From positions 90,178-154,177 of the forward strand of contig NZ_JACHGK010000013.1 in assembly GCF_014207535.1 (NCBI RefSeq): a DNA stretch of 64,000 nt. The letters run 5' to 3'. Each line of letters begins with the position of its first letter. Position 1 is the first letter of the stretch. Of this stretch, positions 34,971 to 43,828 are shown piece after piece. The DNA is from Bacillus benzoevorans (lineage in GTDB: Bacteria; Bacillota; Bacilli; Bacillales; Cytobacillaceae). The notes under the pieces are model-generated. The model ran no database searches. It worked only from the letters and a program-made list of their open reading frames with translations, and was not told the origin of the DNA. The translations under genes and the position numbers were made by a program.

Positions 34971-36344
34971 GTGGGAGAAACTTTATTGAAAGAAAGGTCG
35001 AAAATACATTATCTATTCCTTATTTTGATTATTCCGATAGGTATTTTTTGGACCTATTTGATTCCTCCGTTTCAAACTCCGGATGAAACGGTGCATTTTT
35101 ATCGTGCCTTTGAAGTGGCAGAAGGCCATATGACGAGCGGGCATGATGAAAATGGAAGAATAGGAAACTATTTTTCTGCTTCAATTCAAGAGTTTGTCGA
35201 CAAAGTCAAGTTAGAGGAAATCGCCTTTCATCCTGAAGTGAAATTATCGAGCGAGGAATTAGAAGAGGTCAAAACAATATATCTATCTGAGGAAAATCAG
35301 ATTTTCTACTACTTTCCTTCAAGTGCCATCTACAGTCCAGTCCCTTACTTGCCGCAGGCACTAGGTATTTTTATGGCGAAAGGGTTAGATTGGTCCGTTT
35401 TTTCGATTCTGGTGACAGCCAGGGTGTTTAATTTAATTGCCTACGCGTTATTGACTTTTTATGCGATTAAGATCATTCCAAAGCTTAAAAGCTGTTTGTT
35501 TTTATTAGCGTTCATGCCGATGAGTCTGCATCAGGCAGCCTCCATTAGCGGCGATGCATTGCTTTTTGGTGTTTCCTTTTTGTTGATAGCGTATGTTTGC
35601 CGGTTTATTTTTTCAGAGGAAGCTACTAAGTTTACGATAAAGGATTTTCTTATTATTTTAGCCTTATCGAGCGCTGCATCGCTGGCAAAACCTGCTTATT
35701 TTCTGCTATTCTTGCTGCTCTTTTTGGTTCCGGTGCAAAAGTATGGAAGTAAGATGGCGTATTGGAAATATAATATGTCGATTGCTGTTCTTTCAGTAGC
35801 TGCATTATTCAGCTGGATGGCTTTTGGGAATAAAGCGGCAGCGAATAATGATCCAATCGAACAAACAAAATGGATCTTACTGCATCCATTACAATATTTG
35901 AAACAATTTTTTGGCACGTTTCTCTATGGCGATCAACTTTATCTGCAGTTCGTGGGTGTTCTAGGCTGGGTCGATACTCCGATTCCCTATATTATTAGTT
36001 TTCTATTTACGATCCTTTTTACAGCTTCCATTATTATGGAGAAACGGAGCGGGCATGAAAATAAAGATACCGTTATTCGCGGGCTGCTATTATTGGCTAT
36101 TTTTCTAATAGAGGCGGCTGTAGTGGTGACGATGTTATTTTTAGCATGGCCGCAAAATGATCCGAGCCGTGTACTCGGGGTTCAAGGGAGATATTTTATT
36201 CCGATCTTTCCATTGCTGGCATATGGTCTATATGCCGCCCTTCCAGGAATAAAAAAAATCCCTGCGTCTATTTATTACACCTTGGCAGTCATCTTTAGTC
36301 TCTTCATTTCGTCATACTGGCTATATAATCGCTTTTATCAGTGA
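34971..36344 (+). CDS. DUF2142-family polytopic membrane protein
   Basis: A 457-residue membrane protein starting with GTG after AAGGAGAGGAATAA. It has about ten hydrophobic segments and the DUF2142 signature near the first loop (IPPFQTPDETVHFYRAFEVAEGH) and near the end (DPSRVLGVQGRYFIPIFPLLAY). The family is related in layout to GT-C fold membrane glycosyltransferases, where an acidic residue in the first outer loop is catalytic; here PDE at residues about 43-45. A role in modifying cell-surface polymers is inferred. It stands alone. Confidence 0.82.
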   Translation: MGETLLKERSKIHYLFLILIIPIGIFWTYLIPPFQTPDETVHFYRAFEVAEGHMTSGHDENGRIGNYFSASIQEFVDKVKLEEIAFHPEVKLSSEELEEVKTIYLSEENQIFYYFPSSAIYSPVPYLPQALGIFMAKGLDWSVFSILVTARVFNLIAYALLTFYAIKIIPKLKSCLFLLAFMPMSLHQAASISGDALLFGVSFLLIAYVCRFIFSEEATKFTIKDFLIILALSSAASLAKPAYFLLFLLLFLVPVQKYGSKMAYWKYNMSIAVLSVAALFSWMAFGNKAAANNDPIEQTKWILLHPLQYLKQFFGTFLYGDQLYLQFVGVLGWVDTPIPYIISFLFTILFTASIIMEKRSGHENKDTVIRGLLLLAIFLIEAAVVVTMLFLAWPQNDPSRVLGVQGRYFIPIFPLLAYGLYAALPGIKKIPASIYYTLAVIFSLFISSYWLYNRFYQ

Positions 36345-36470
36345 ACCATGGAGTGCGGGTTTAGCACGGTAACATTTTAAACTGATAGATTCATATGTTT
36401 TAAAAAGTGGAGAGCTATCACCAGGATCCCTTTAAGCAAGTGGCAGAAGAACCTTTCCCACTTGGAAAAA

Positions 36471-36505
36471 ATTAGGGAAACATGAGAACCGTCCCTCTGT
36501 TTCTA
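36471..36505. repeat. type II hairpin repeat
   Basis: TTAGGGAAACATGAGAACC then GTCCCTCTGTTTC, ending about 20 bases before the next start codon. Confidence 0.82.
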
Positions 36506-36523
36506 TTTAGGAGATGAAAATGG

Positions 36524-37750
36524 ATGAAGACAGCGCCAGTATCGCAGCGCGAGAGAATCGTAACGATTGATGTTATTAGAGGTTTTGCTTTGATCGGCAT
36601 CTTTTTAGTCAATATGCCGACCTTCCATTCCCCAGTCCTTTTTGAGAGGAATCCGGATTACAGCGGAGTGGATTATTGGCTTGATATCTTGCTGCAAATG
36701 TTTGTGCAAACGAAATTTTATACGATCTTTTCTTTTCTCTTTGGATTAGGTTTTTACATTTTTATGAGCAGGGCTGAAGAAAAAGGCCTGAAGGTGAACC
36801 GCCTTTTCTCGAGAAGACTTTCCATCCTGCTGCTATTTGGCACAGTCCATCTAGTGTTCCTATGGTTTGGAGATATTCTTCACAGCTATGCGCTCGCGGG
36901 TTTTTTCCTGCTATTATTTTATAAGCGAAAAGCAAAAACCATCTTAATCTGGGCCTTTAGTTTATTAGGCGTCTTTTATCTTCTCAATTGCATTCAGTTT
37001 GCCGTCCCGGCTCCGATGTTGGAAGAAATGATGCAGCAAATGGAGCAGAAAAACGCAGGGAAACTGGATGAATATGTTGATATGTACGAAAGCGGCGCTT
37101 ATTTGGAATGGGTGGGATATCGGGTCGAAACTGAAATCCTGCCGAATCTTTTTCAGGAAATTTTCATTATCATGGATGTCTTAGCTATGTTCTTATTTGG
37201 GCTGTATGCGGGGAAAATTGGCATTTTTCAGTCATACACAACACATCAGACAAAAATTAAACGGGTGTGGCTGACTGCCTTAATTTTAAGTATTCCACTG
37301 GCGGCGATGGTGGCTGTCTTGAAAATGAATGTAGTCGATACTGGGGTCTACCAGCAATCAACCGTTTACTTATTTACCGGACTCAGCGGGGTGGCGCTTT
37401 GCTTTTTCTATATCACATCCCTCATTCTCTTGATGCAAAAAAAGACAGGGCAGAAGCTGCTCCGTCCGCTGGGATTTATGGGACAGATGGCGCTGACGAA
37501 TTATCTGCTGCAGACACTGATTTCCGTTTTTATTTTCCTGGGACTGAATTTCTATGGAAAAGTCAGCTTGACAGAAGGTACCTTACTCGTCCTCGTCATC
37601 TTAATTTGCCAAATGATTTTTAGCAAAGTATGGATGAAGCACTTCCGCTTTGGACCGATGGAATGGCTGTGGCGAACATGGACATACGGATACCGTCAGC
37701 CTATGAAAAGAACAGAAAAAATTAGCAGCACGAACCATCATTCTGTTTGA
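36524..37750 (+). CDS. DUF418-domain membrane protein (YeiB family)
   Basis: A 408-residue membrane protein. The N-terminal part has RIVTIDVIRGFALIGIFLVNMPTF, the DUF1624/acyltransferase-like start. The C-terminal DUF418 domain has GQMALTNYLLQTLISVFIF and HFRFGPMEWLWRTWTYG. Members have about ten helices and are found in many Bacillaceae, with no firm biochemical role; an O-acyl transfer role has been suggested from similarity to acyltransferases. The ATG follows TTAGGAGATGAAAATGG. A type II repeat lies directly upstream and a terminator downstream. Confidence 0.88.
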   Translation: MKTAPVSQRERIVTIDVIRGFALIGIFLVNMPTFHSPVLFERNPDYSGVDYWLDILLQMFVQTKFYTIFSFLFGLGFYIFMSRAEEKGLKVNRLFSRRLSILLLFGTVHLVFLWFGDILHSYALAGFFLLLFYKRKAKTILIWAFSLLGVFYLLNCIQFAVPAPMLEEMMQQMEQKNAGKLDEYVDMYESGAYLEWVGYRVETEILPNLFQEIFIIMDVLAMFLFGLYAGKIGIFQSYTTHQTKIKRVWLTALILSIPLAAMVAVLKMNVVDTGVYQQSTVYLFTGLSGVALCFFYITSLILLMQKKTGQKLLRPLGFMGQMALTNYLLQTLISVFIFLGLNFYGKVSLTEGTLLVLVILICQMIFSKVWMKHFRFGPMEWLWRTWTYGYRQPMKRTEKISSTNHHSV

Positions 37751-37828
37751 TGTGTTTACAAAGCTGCTCATGAATTCTTAGATTATTAGAAAAAAAGAAT
37801 ATAGAAACTCGATGGTTCATGGTAAAAA

Positions 37829-37870
37829 TTAGGGAAACGCGGGAACCGTCCCCTTGTTTCCCCTTGTTTC
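37829..37870. repeat. type II hairpin repeat, full copy
   Basis: TTAGGGAAACGCGGGAACC then GTCCCCTTGTTTCCC. Arms GGGAAAC and GTTTCCC pair. This is among the most complete copies. Confidence 0.85.
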
Positions 37871-37872
37871 GA

Positions 37873-37910
37873 AAAGGCCCTACCTGATATTCAGGCGGGG
37901 CCTTTATCTT
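37873..37910 (+). terminator. terminator of the DUF418 gene
   Basis: AAAGGCCC and GGGCCTTT arms, with inner CCTGA/TCAGG, followed by ATCTT. Terminator-like for the plus strand. Confidence 0.7.
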
Positions 37911-37977
37911 CGCTGGTGTTGATGAAACAGAAAGGACGGTTTCGGTTGTTATCCAGTTTCCACCAATCTATCAACTT

Positions 37978-37996
37978 GGAGGGACAGGTCCCTTTT
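37978..37996. repeat. short type I repeat
   Basis: AGGGACAGGTCCCTTTTT: GGGAC/GTCCC hairpin with a T-run, at the 3' end of the minus-strand gene that stops at 37998. Confidence 0.6.
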
Positions 37997-37997
37997 T

Positions 37998-38429
37998 CTA
38001 TTTGGGGGAAATGAGGGAAACACGAGAATCGTCTCCCTGTTTCCTCTGTTTCCTAGGGATAAAGAGCCTGAGAAAGAATAATGGATAGAGGAGTAAATAC
38101 AGATTTACACTCCACCATGTGATATCAAAGTCCCCGCTGAAAAGCCAAAAGGCAATCGCCTGCAGTCCGGAGCAAAACGTAAGGACTAACGATATGAGCG
38201 CAAAGGTCTTCCATGTTTGCTTGCTTTTTTGATAGAAATAGAGACTGGTCAAGCCAGTGATGGAAATCAACATATCCAATGGAAAGAAGGACCAATTCCA
38301 TGTAACCATAATTGGATTATTATAATCCTTGAAGGCCCAACTCGCAGGTATTAAATGGAAATATGTAACGAACCAATAAAGGATAAATCCAATGTCAGTC
38401 ACAAGAAAAAATGGCTTTAAATATTTCAT
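37998..38429 (-). CDS. yvaD: small membrane protein, YvaD-like (DUF5360)
   Basis: A 143-residue protein with four hydrophobic segments: KPFFLVTDIGFILYWFVTYF, then WNWSFFPLDMLISITGL, FALISLVLTFCSG and WWSVNLYLLLYPLFFL. It matches the B. subtilis YvaD type as I remember it. ATG 38429 has GAGGTGG six bases ahead; an ATG at 38444 abuts the acyltransferase stop but lies in front of that RBS. The last about 17 residues (RKQRKQGDDSRVSLISPK) are encoded by a type II repeat at 38010-38055, so the native C-terminus was replaced. Function unknown. Confidence 0.78.
   Translation of the reverse strand: MKYLKPFFLVTDIGFILYWFVTYFHLIPASWAFKDYNNPIMVTWNWSFFPLDMLISITGLTSLYFYQKSKQTWKTFALISLVLTFCSGLQAIAFWLFSGDFDITWWSVNLYLLLYPLFFLRLFIPRKQRKQGDDSRVSLISPK
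38010..38055. repeat. type II hairpin repeat inside a coding end
   Basis: GAGGGAAACACGAGAATC then GTCTCCCTGTTTCCTCTGTTTCC. Arms GGGAAAC/TGTTTCC pair. It overlaps the 3' codons of the YvaD-like gene. Confidence 0.82.
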
Positions 38430-38444
38430 TTTATTCCACCTCAT

Positions 38445-39566
38445 TTAGGTTAAAATTTTCCTGAGCACAGAGATTTTTAATAACAAAGCACTGATGCCAA
38501 ACGAAATGATAAATGTCAGCACCGTGACCAGGAACACTTTCATAAACACGTTTAGATCCAATGCTGCCAGCATTAATTGTAAGATGACGATAATGGGTGC
38601 TTGAATAATATAAATGGAATAGCTTGTTTGATTAACCAGATTCATGAAAGGTGCCGTAAAGTCTAACTTATCCCGAAAAACGGTTAAAATCTTCAGAATG
38701 ATCCCCACATATGTGAAAGGCTCCCAAAATGAATAATAAAATGATTCAAAGGTAAACCCTCCGAAAAAATTTTCCACCCCGTTGGAATAAAAACTTGATA
38801 GGAAAAAGACCAGCGGCATGGTGATGCTCGAAATGAGTGACACACGAAAGTAAATGGAGACCGTTTTATCTTCAATTTTATCCAGTAAGTTATTTCGAAA
38901 GGCTACGATACCTAAGGAAAAAAGAGCAATATATTGTGGGAAATATCCTAAGGTAAAATCATGAATATACATTTTATCTGTGGGAAAGATTAAGCGAACA
39001 ACAAAATTAAACAGGCCCATGACTAATATAAATACTAGTATTTTTTTCTTGCCCAAAAAGTCAATCTTCTTCTGGTCAATTGTTGGAGAGACGAATCTTT
39101 TGATCAGCACGTAAATGATTGAGAAATATAATAGTGCCATAATAAACCAAGTATTATAGAAATCTAAGGATGAAAAATAGCTCTGCTTCGACACAAGGTA
39201 AATACAAAGCGGATTTAAAACAAAGAAATAGAATAATGCCGGTACCAATAACTTTAATATCCTGCTTTTCAAAAATAGGAAGGTACCTCTTTTTTCGTAA
39301 GATTTCGGTATAAAGTATGCTGATAGAAAAAAGAAAAGCCCCATAAAAAAGCTTTGGCAGAGAGCGTTTAATAACGTGAGAATAGAGGTTGATATCAAAT
39401 TATCAGATTGCTCAACGTAATACCAGCCTCCTTCTCCGCCATAGCCGCTGCTAGTATGGAAAAATACAACAAGAAGAGCAAGAAAAGATTTAATGTTATT
39501 AAAATAATGAATTTGTTCATTTGGATTAACCCGAACATGACAATGAGTTTGAGTATTGTCCGTCAC
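38445..39566 (-). CDS. acyltransferase 3 family membrane protein
   Basis: About 373 residues with around ten hydrophobic segments. The N-terminal signature is NNIKSFLALLVVFFHTSSGYGG, where the histidine is the conserved catalytic candidate of the acyltransferase 3 fold, and SFFMGLFFFLSAYFIPKSYEKRG follows. Such proteins O-acetylate surface polysaccharides or secondary metabolites. The frame reaches 39581, but GTG 39566 has GGAGG seven bases ahead. It lies between the methyltransferase gene (29 bases upstream) and the YvaD-like gene on the same strand. Confidence 0.85.
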   Translation of the reverse strand: MTDNTQTHCHVRVNPNEQIHYFNNIKSFLALLVVFFHTSSGYGGEGGWYYVEQSDNLISTSILTLLNALCQSFFMGLFFFLSAYFIPKSYEKRGTFLFLKSRILKLLVPALFYFFVLNPLCIYLVSKQSYFSSLDFYNTWFIMALLYFSIIYVLIKRFVSPTIDQKKIDFLGKKKILVFILVMGLFNFVVRLIFPTDKMYIHDFTLGYFPQYIALFSLGIVAFRNNLLDKIEDKTVSIYFRVSLISSITMPLVFFLSSFYSNGVENFFGGFTFESFYYSFWEPFTYVGIILKILTVFRDKLDFTAPFMNLVNQTSYSIYIIQAPIIVILQLMLAALDLNVFMKVFLVTVLTFIISFGISALLLKISVLRKILT

Positions 39567-39595
39567 ATTTTCACCTCCCATTCCAAAACATCAAA

Positions 39596-40471
39596 TTACA
39601 TAGTCGTTTTTCTGGCAACCCCTGCAGCAAAAGTATGTGACATCTTAAATTCCTTTTCATTTGCTGCGTAATTTTCTACCCATTTCTTTATTTGCGTTAA
39701 AATTTCTGTTTCTCGGTTTCGATCAATCACATCGATAAATCCCGCTGCTGCACCGGAACGTAAAACCCATTCCATTGCTTCGTCCGCATTATGACAAGGT
39801 AACTGCTGTTCGCCATCCCAGGTTTCCATGACATCTAAACTGGCCTTTTCAAACCATCGTTTCAGCGTTTCTTTATCCTTCGGTAATTCGATTCTAATAT
39901 AACGTTGTAAATAAGATGGCTCCTGGCTAATAACCTGTTCAAAAGCTTTCATCAATATTTCTTCTGAATCACTTCGCGTTTCAATAATACCTATTTGGCC
40001 GTTTGTCTTTAATATTCGACGTACTTCTTTTAAGAAAGCAATTGGCTTTGTATAGCAAATAGCCCAGCCGCAAAGGACAATATCAAAACTCTCATCAGGG
40101 ATATCTTTTAAATAGGCCATCATATCACTTTGCACCGTCCTTATTTGCAAGTGACTAAATTCTGTTAATTTACTGCGGGCAACATCGAGCATTCCTTTTG
40201 ACTGGTCAACAATGGTCATCTCACCTTTTCCGTTAAGCCGGCGTGCCATTTCAACAGTAAAAAATCCAGTACCGCAGGCTAATTCCAACACCTGTTGTCC
40301 GGGAATAATCTCCAAATGATTTATGAGATTCATAGAATGCTTTCCCATCGTTTTGGTAAAGAAAGAATCGTAGTCATTACTTGCCTTGTCATAATCCTTT
40401 GCGTTATCAGCCTGCTTATTTGTTAACATAAACCATCCTGTACGAAGAGCTAAATTTAATTTGTTAATCAT
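39596..40471 (-). CDS. class I SAM-dependent methyltransferase
   Basis: About 291 residues. Motif I VLELACGTGFFTVEMA binds S-adenosylmethionine, followed by the acidic MTIVDQS and motif-like FDIVLCGWAICYTKP and LKEVRRILKTNG. It resembles UbiE/COQ5-type small-molecule methyltransferases. The long frame starts at 40525, but ATG 40471 has GGAGG at good distance. It is divergent from the alpha-oxoamine synthase and runs into the acyltransferase. A synthase, a methyltransferase and an acyltransferase together hint at a small metabolite or lipid modification, which is speculative. Confidence 0.85.
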   Translation of the reverse strand: MINKLNLALRTGWFMLTNKQADNAKDYDKASNDYDSFFTKTMGKHSMNLINHLEIIPGQQVLELACGTGFFTVEMARRLNGKGEMTIVDQSKGMLDVARSKLTEFSHLQIRTVQSDMMAYLKDIPDESFDIVLCGWAICYTKPIAFLKEVRRILKTNGQIGIIETRSDSEEILMKAFEQVISQEPSYLQRYIRIELPKDKETLKRWFEKASLDVMETWDGEQQLPCHNADEAMEWVLRSGAAAGFIDVIDRNRETEILTQIKKWVENYAANEKEFKMSHTFAAGVARKTTM

Positions 40472-40758
40472 TTCAAAGGACCTCCAAAATTTACATTTTT
40501 TATGATAAATAAATATAAAACACATAATAACTTTACATAAAATTGAAAAATAGTAAAATATTGACAGTTATTGTCGACATAATATACGATACTTTATGGA
40601 CAAGTATCGTTGGATTGTGTCCATTGTTTCATAGACTTTGCTTCATTTCCGGAGGTAATCATAAGATTTCACTATTTCTATTGGATAAGCTTTTTAATTA
40701 TGTTTACTTATTTCAAGATTAAAACTATTAAGAAAGTGTATAAAAGGGAGCTGATAAC

Positions 40759-41958
40759 ATGGATGTGTTCAAAAAATGTTTCGATTATGAATTTGTTAAA
40801 TTTTTGAAAGCAAATAATCGCTATCCTTACTTCGAACCAATACAAGAAAGGCACGGCACAGAAGCAACTGTTCGTTCAAAAGATGTAATGATGTTAGGTT
40901 CAAATGATTATTTGGGTCTATCAACAGATTCCCGTGTAGTTGAAGCAGCACTTGCTGCTACAGTCAAGTATGGTACTTCAGTATCTGGATCGAGGCTGCT
41001 AAATGGCACTCTATCCTTACATGAAGAGCTGGAAGAGCGATTAGCCCGCTTTCTCAAAAGGGAAAAAGCGATTGTATTTTCAACAGGTTATCAAACCAAT
41101 TTAGGTACAATATCCGCACTTCTTGGACGCAATGATGTTGCCATTATCGACCGCAATGCACATGCCTCCATTGTAGACGGCACTCGACTGGGATTCGGTA
41201 AACTGAAACGGTTTAAGCATAATGATACGGAAGACCTTGAAAAAATTCTGCAATCATTCCCTGAAAACATTGGGAAATTGATTATTGTCGATGGTGTGTA
41301 CAGCATGGAAGGTAATTTAGCTAAGCTGAAAGAAATCGTGCAGTTAAAGAAAAAGTATAAGGCCCGTCTTCTAGTCGATGATGCTCATGGAATTGGTATT
41401 CTTGGTGAAAATGGACGTGGTACATGTGAGCATTTTGGTATTGAAAATGAGATTGATATTATCACAGGCACCTTCAGTAAATCCTTTGGCAGTTTAGGAG
41501 GGTTTGCAGCCGGTGATAAAGATGTTATTGATTATATAAAGCACAATGGGCGCAGCATGATTTTTAGTGCTAGTATGACTCCTGCAAGTACTGCAGCTGT
41601 TTTAATGTCGTTAGAAGTCATGGAAACCGAGCCAGGACGGCGCCGGCTTTTACAGGCAAATGCAGAGAGATTTAGCAACCATTTAACCGATTTAGGTTTT
41701 AATATCGGCCATTCAGAAACACCTATTATTCCAATTTATATCGATGATACTATGAGGACTTTCCAATTTTGGCAGGAACTAATGAACAAAGGTGTTTACA
41801 CAAATCCAATAATCGCACCTGCTGTACCGGAAGGGAATGAATTACTTCGTACATCTGTTATGGCCACACATACTGAACAGCAGCTAAATCATGTATTAAA
41901 TATCTTAGAAGACGTTACTAGAGAAAATGGTTTTCTCGCCGGCAAAGTGCAAGTATAG
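40759..41958 (+). CDS. alpha-oxoamine synthase family PLP enzyme (KBL/BioF/SPT-like)
   Basis: A 399-residue fold-type I PLP enzyme. Family signatures are MLGSNDYLGLSTDSRVVEAA, SGSRLLNGTLSLHEELE, DDAHGIGILGENGRGTCEHFG and the PLP lysine K241 in TFSKSFGSLGG. These enzymes condense an amino acid with an acyl-CoA (glycine to 2-amino-3-oxobutyrate, alanine to KAPA, serine to 3-ketosphinganine). Histidine-rich RNAHASIVDG is typical. No biotin or threonine genes are adjacent, so the acyl substrate is open. The ATG follows AAAGGGAGCTGATAAC. It is divergent from the methyltransferase gene. Confidence 0.9.
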   Translation: MDVFKKCFDYEFVKFLKANNRYPYFEPIQERHGTEATVRSKDVMMLGSNDYLGLSTDSRVVEAALAATVKYGTSVSGSRLLNGTLSLHEELEERLARFLKREKAIVFSTGYQTNLGTISALLGRNDVAIIDRNAHASIVDGTRLGFGKLKRFKHNDTEDLEKILQSFPENIGKLIIVDGVYSMEGNLAKLKEIVQLKKKYKARLLVDDAHGIGILGENGRGTCEHFGIENEIDIITGTFSKSFGSLGGFAAGDKDVIDYIKHNGRSMIFSASMTPASTAAVLMSLEVMETEPGRRRLLQANAERFSNHLTDLGFNIGHSETPIIPIYIDDTMRTFQFWQELMNKGVYTNPIIAPAVPEGNELLRTSVMATHTEQQLNHVLNILEDVTRENGFLAGKVQV

Positions 41959-41967
41959 TTTACCTGA

Positions 41968-42000
41968 TAGATAGAGGGTGGTCTTATGACTCTCTATCTA
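41968..42000. terminator. hairpin shared by convergent genes
   Basis: TAGATAGAG and CTCTATCTA arms with a 15-base loop lie between the synthase stop and the efflux gene stop, overlapping the last codons of the latter. Confidence 0.5.
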
Positions 42001-42361
42001 ATTCAACTGTTTCTTCTACGGCTTGTTGATTAGCTGCTTTTTCATGTTCTACTGTGTAATTTAAGGTAGTGACACCTACAATAATAAGAATAATGGAAAG
42101 AACTTTAAGCAAACTGATGCTTTCGCCGAATAAAAAAATGCCGATACAGGTAATAATTAAAATTCCCATTCCGGACCAAACGGCATAGGCAACTGAAATA
42201 TCAATAGTTTTTAATGTTAAGGTTAAAAAAATAAGACTGCAGCAATAAAAGACTAGTAGAAGGACACCTGGTATAACTTTGGTAAAACCTTCAGATAACT
42301 TCATGGTCGTCGTGCCAGCCACTTCAAATAAGATGGCCAGACATAAATAAATCCAGGACAT
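41984..42361 (-). CDS. SMR-family multidrug efflux protein
   Basis: A 125-residue protein with four transmembrane helices. The invariant membrane glutamate E13 (LAILFEVAGTTTMKLSEGF) carries proton/drug exchange, and the loop SVAYAVWSGMG is the SMR signature. It is somewhat longer than the usual 105-110 residues because of a polar C-terminal tail (HEKAANQQAVEETVELDRES). The gene starts two bases after the TetR stop, so the two are co-transcribed and probably drug-inducible. SMR proteins may act as homodimers; only one gene is present. Confidence 0.92.
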   Translation of the reverse strand: MSWIYLCLAILFEVAGTTTMKLSEGFTKVIPGVLLLVFYCCSLIFLTLTLKTIDISVAYAVWSGMGILIITCIGIFLFGESISLLKVLSIILIIVGVTTLNYTVEHEKAANQQAVEETVELDRES

Positions 42362-42363
42362 AT

Positions 42364-42939
42364 TTATTTCTCCTTTTCCTTGTGATGGGAGATCCCATTT
42401 AAAAGAATATCTACCACATTCTGCAGCCTTTCCCCAATGGTCTGCTGGTTGGATGAAAAAGCAGAAGGATCGTATATTTGGTTGAGAGCACCAAGGTATA
42501 GTTCAATAAATGCTTGAACATTTATCGGACGAATGATTCCCTGACTTATTCCCTGTTCCATTAGATGAAGAACAACAGTCCATTCCTTTTTTATAAAATA
42601 GTCCAGTTCTACCCATTGCTGGTAATGGTGTTTCTTAAGATCCGATAAAAGGCGTATATCCATAATTTCAATATTCTTTGGAGAAAACACAAGAATTTGT
42701 TTGATTTTTTCCAGCAATTCGATGTCGCTGCTCTCGGAGATGGCTTTTTCTTTTTCTTTAATCTCGGAAATCACCTTTTCAATAATGACCCCAATCATTT
42801 GGTCCTTTGACGTAAAATGCTCATAAATCGTTCTCTTGCTCGTTCCAAGTCTTTGGGATAACTCAAGAAGCGTAAATGTAAATCCTTTTTGCTGAATAAG
42901 CAGAATTGCTTCATGGAGAATTCTTTCCCGCACGATCAT
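42364..42939 (-). CDS. TetR/AcrR-family repressor
   Basis: About 191 residues. The N-terminal helix-turn-helix is RERILHEAILLIQQKGFTFTLLELSQRLG followed by the recognition helix TSKRTIYEHFTSKDQM; the rest is a helical ligand domain. Several starts are possible (GTG 42945, ATG 42939 or GTG 42933). The last has AGGTGG eight bases ahead and gives MRERILHEA, so the true start may be there. It is the first gene of the TetR-SMR operon and has a palindromic operator over its own transcription start, so autoregulation is likely. Confidence 0.9.
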   Translation of the reverse strand: MIVRERILHEAILLIQQKGFTFTLLELSQRLGTSKRTIYEHFTSKDQMIGVIIEKVISEIKEKEKAISESSDIELLEKIKQILVFSPKNIEIMDIRLLSDLKKHHYQQWVELDYFIKKEWTVVLHLMEQGISQGIIRPINVQAFIELYLGALNQIYDPSAFSSNQQTIGERLQNVVDILLNGISHHKEKEK

Positions 42940-42953
42940 CACCACCTTTTTTT

Positions 42954-43016
42954 TGGTACCAGAAAAACCAATCTGGTTCCAAAAGAAATTATACTGATAA
43001 TTTGGAATAATTTCAA
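42954..43016 (-). promoter_or_regulatory. TetR-SMR promoter with operator
   Basis: On the minus strand TTGAAA (43011-43016), 17 bases, TATAAT (42988-42993) make a near-ideal sigma-A promoter. The inverted repeat TGGTACCAG-N10-CTGGTTCCA (42954-42981) sits at the expected transcription start, fitting repression by the TetR protein. Confidence 0.72.
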
Positions 43017-43024
43017 CGTTTTTT

Positions 43025-43049
43025 TTGGGACAAAGGGACAGGTCCCTGC
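43025..43049. repeat. type I hairpin repeat (short)
   Basis: TTGGGACAAAGGGACAGG then TCCCTGC; AGGGACAGGTCCCT is self-complementary. Confidence 0.65.
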
Positions 43050-43083
43050 TTAAACAGGAGATATTCTAATAAGTTTGAGAAAG

Positions 43084-43828
43084 TCATACATTTTTAGCAT
43101 AATCACTTTTTTTGTGAACACAAAGAATATATGCCTTTGAAGGAGTGTCATATGTGAAAAATGCTCGTTTAAAAACAGCTTTGCATCCACTGCAAATACA
43201 GGATCGGATAAAATCGTTCCCAGGGAAAAGCCAATCAGATAGCTGATATCCAGTAAGAGCGAATTCCTTTTTAAAATACTGACGCATGATAACGAGAGCC
43301 TCTTGAGGTAAAATGGTATACCTGTTGGTATTATGTTTTGCGTGATGGACTCGAACTCTCATTGTTTTACTGCAGATATCACTAATTTTCAGTTTGGCAA
43401 CTTCGCTGACGCGAAGACCGCTGCCGTAAATTAACATAAGAATGGTCTTATGCTTGAGATTATCCGTTTGATGGATAAGGCTAAGTACAGATTCCTTTGG
43501 AGGGATGATCGGGAAATTTAGCGTTCTTTTCATTCGAGGAATTTTCCCGGAGTCCCATTCTTTTTGTAAGGCATACGTATAAAAAAATTTAATCGCAGAA
43601 ATATAGTTATTAATGGTTCCAGCAGAAAGCCCTTTATCTCTTTTGAGATAAAGGATATATTGTTGGATATCTTCATTATTGGTATCCCCTAGGTCGATTA
43701 AGCCCCTCCATATAAGATGAAAAGGCACGTATTCGACGGTAATAGGATTCTTTTGTAGATTCTGGAGAACCTTTCAATTCAAAAAATAGTTCAATTGTTT
43801 CTTCATATTGTTTCATAATGGAATGCAT
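43084..43828 (-). pseudogene. tyrosine recombinase/integrase, frameshifted and truncated
   Basis: The N-terminal SAM-like core-binding domain starts near MKQYEETIELFFELKGSPESTK and shifts frame after SYMEGLNRPRG (about 43680). It continues as NNEDIQQYILYLKRDKGLSAGTINNYISAIKFFYTYAL. The catalytic domain shows the first arginine (LIYGSGLRVSEVAKLK) and a lysine hairpin region (VHHAKHNTNRYTILP). The HxxR and tyrosine motifs are absent: the frame ends in an unrelated tail. It is therefore dead in two ways. The RBS AGGAGG precedes ATG 43828. It may be a relic of a transposon or integron-like element. Confidence 0.82.
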
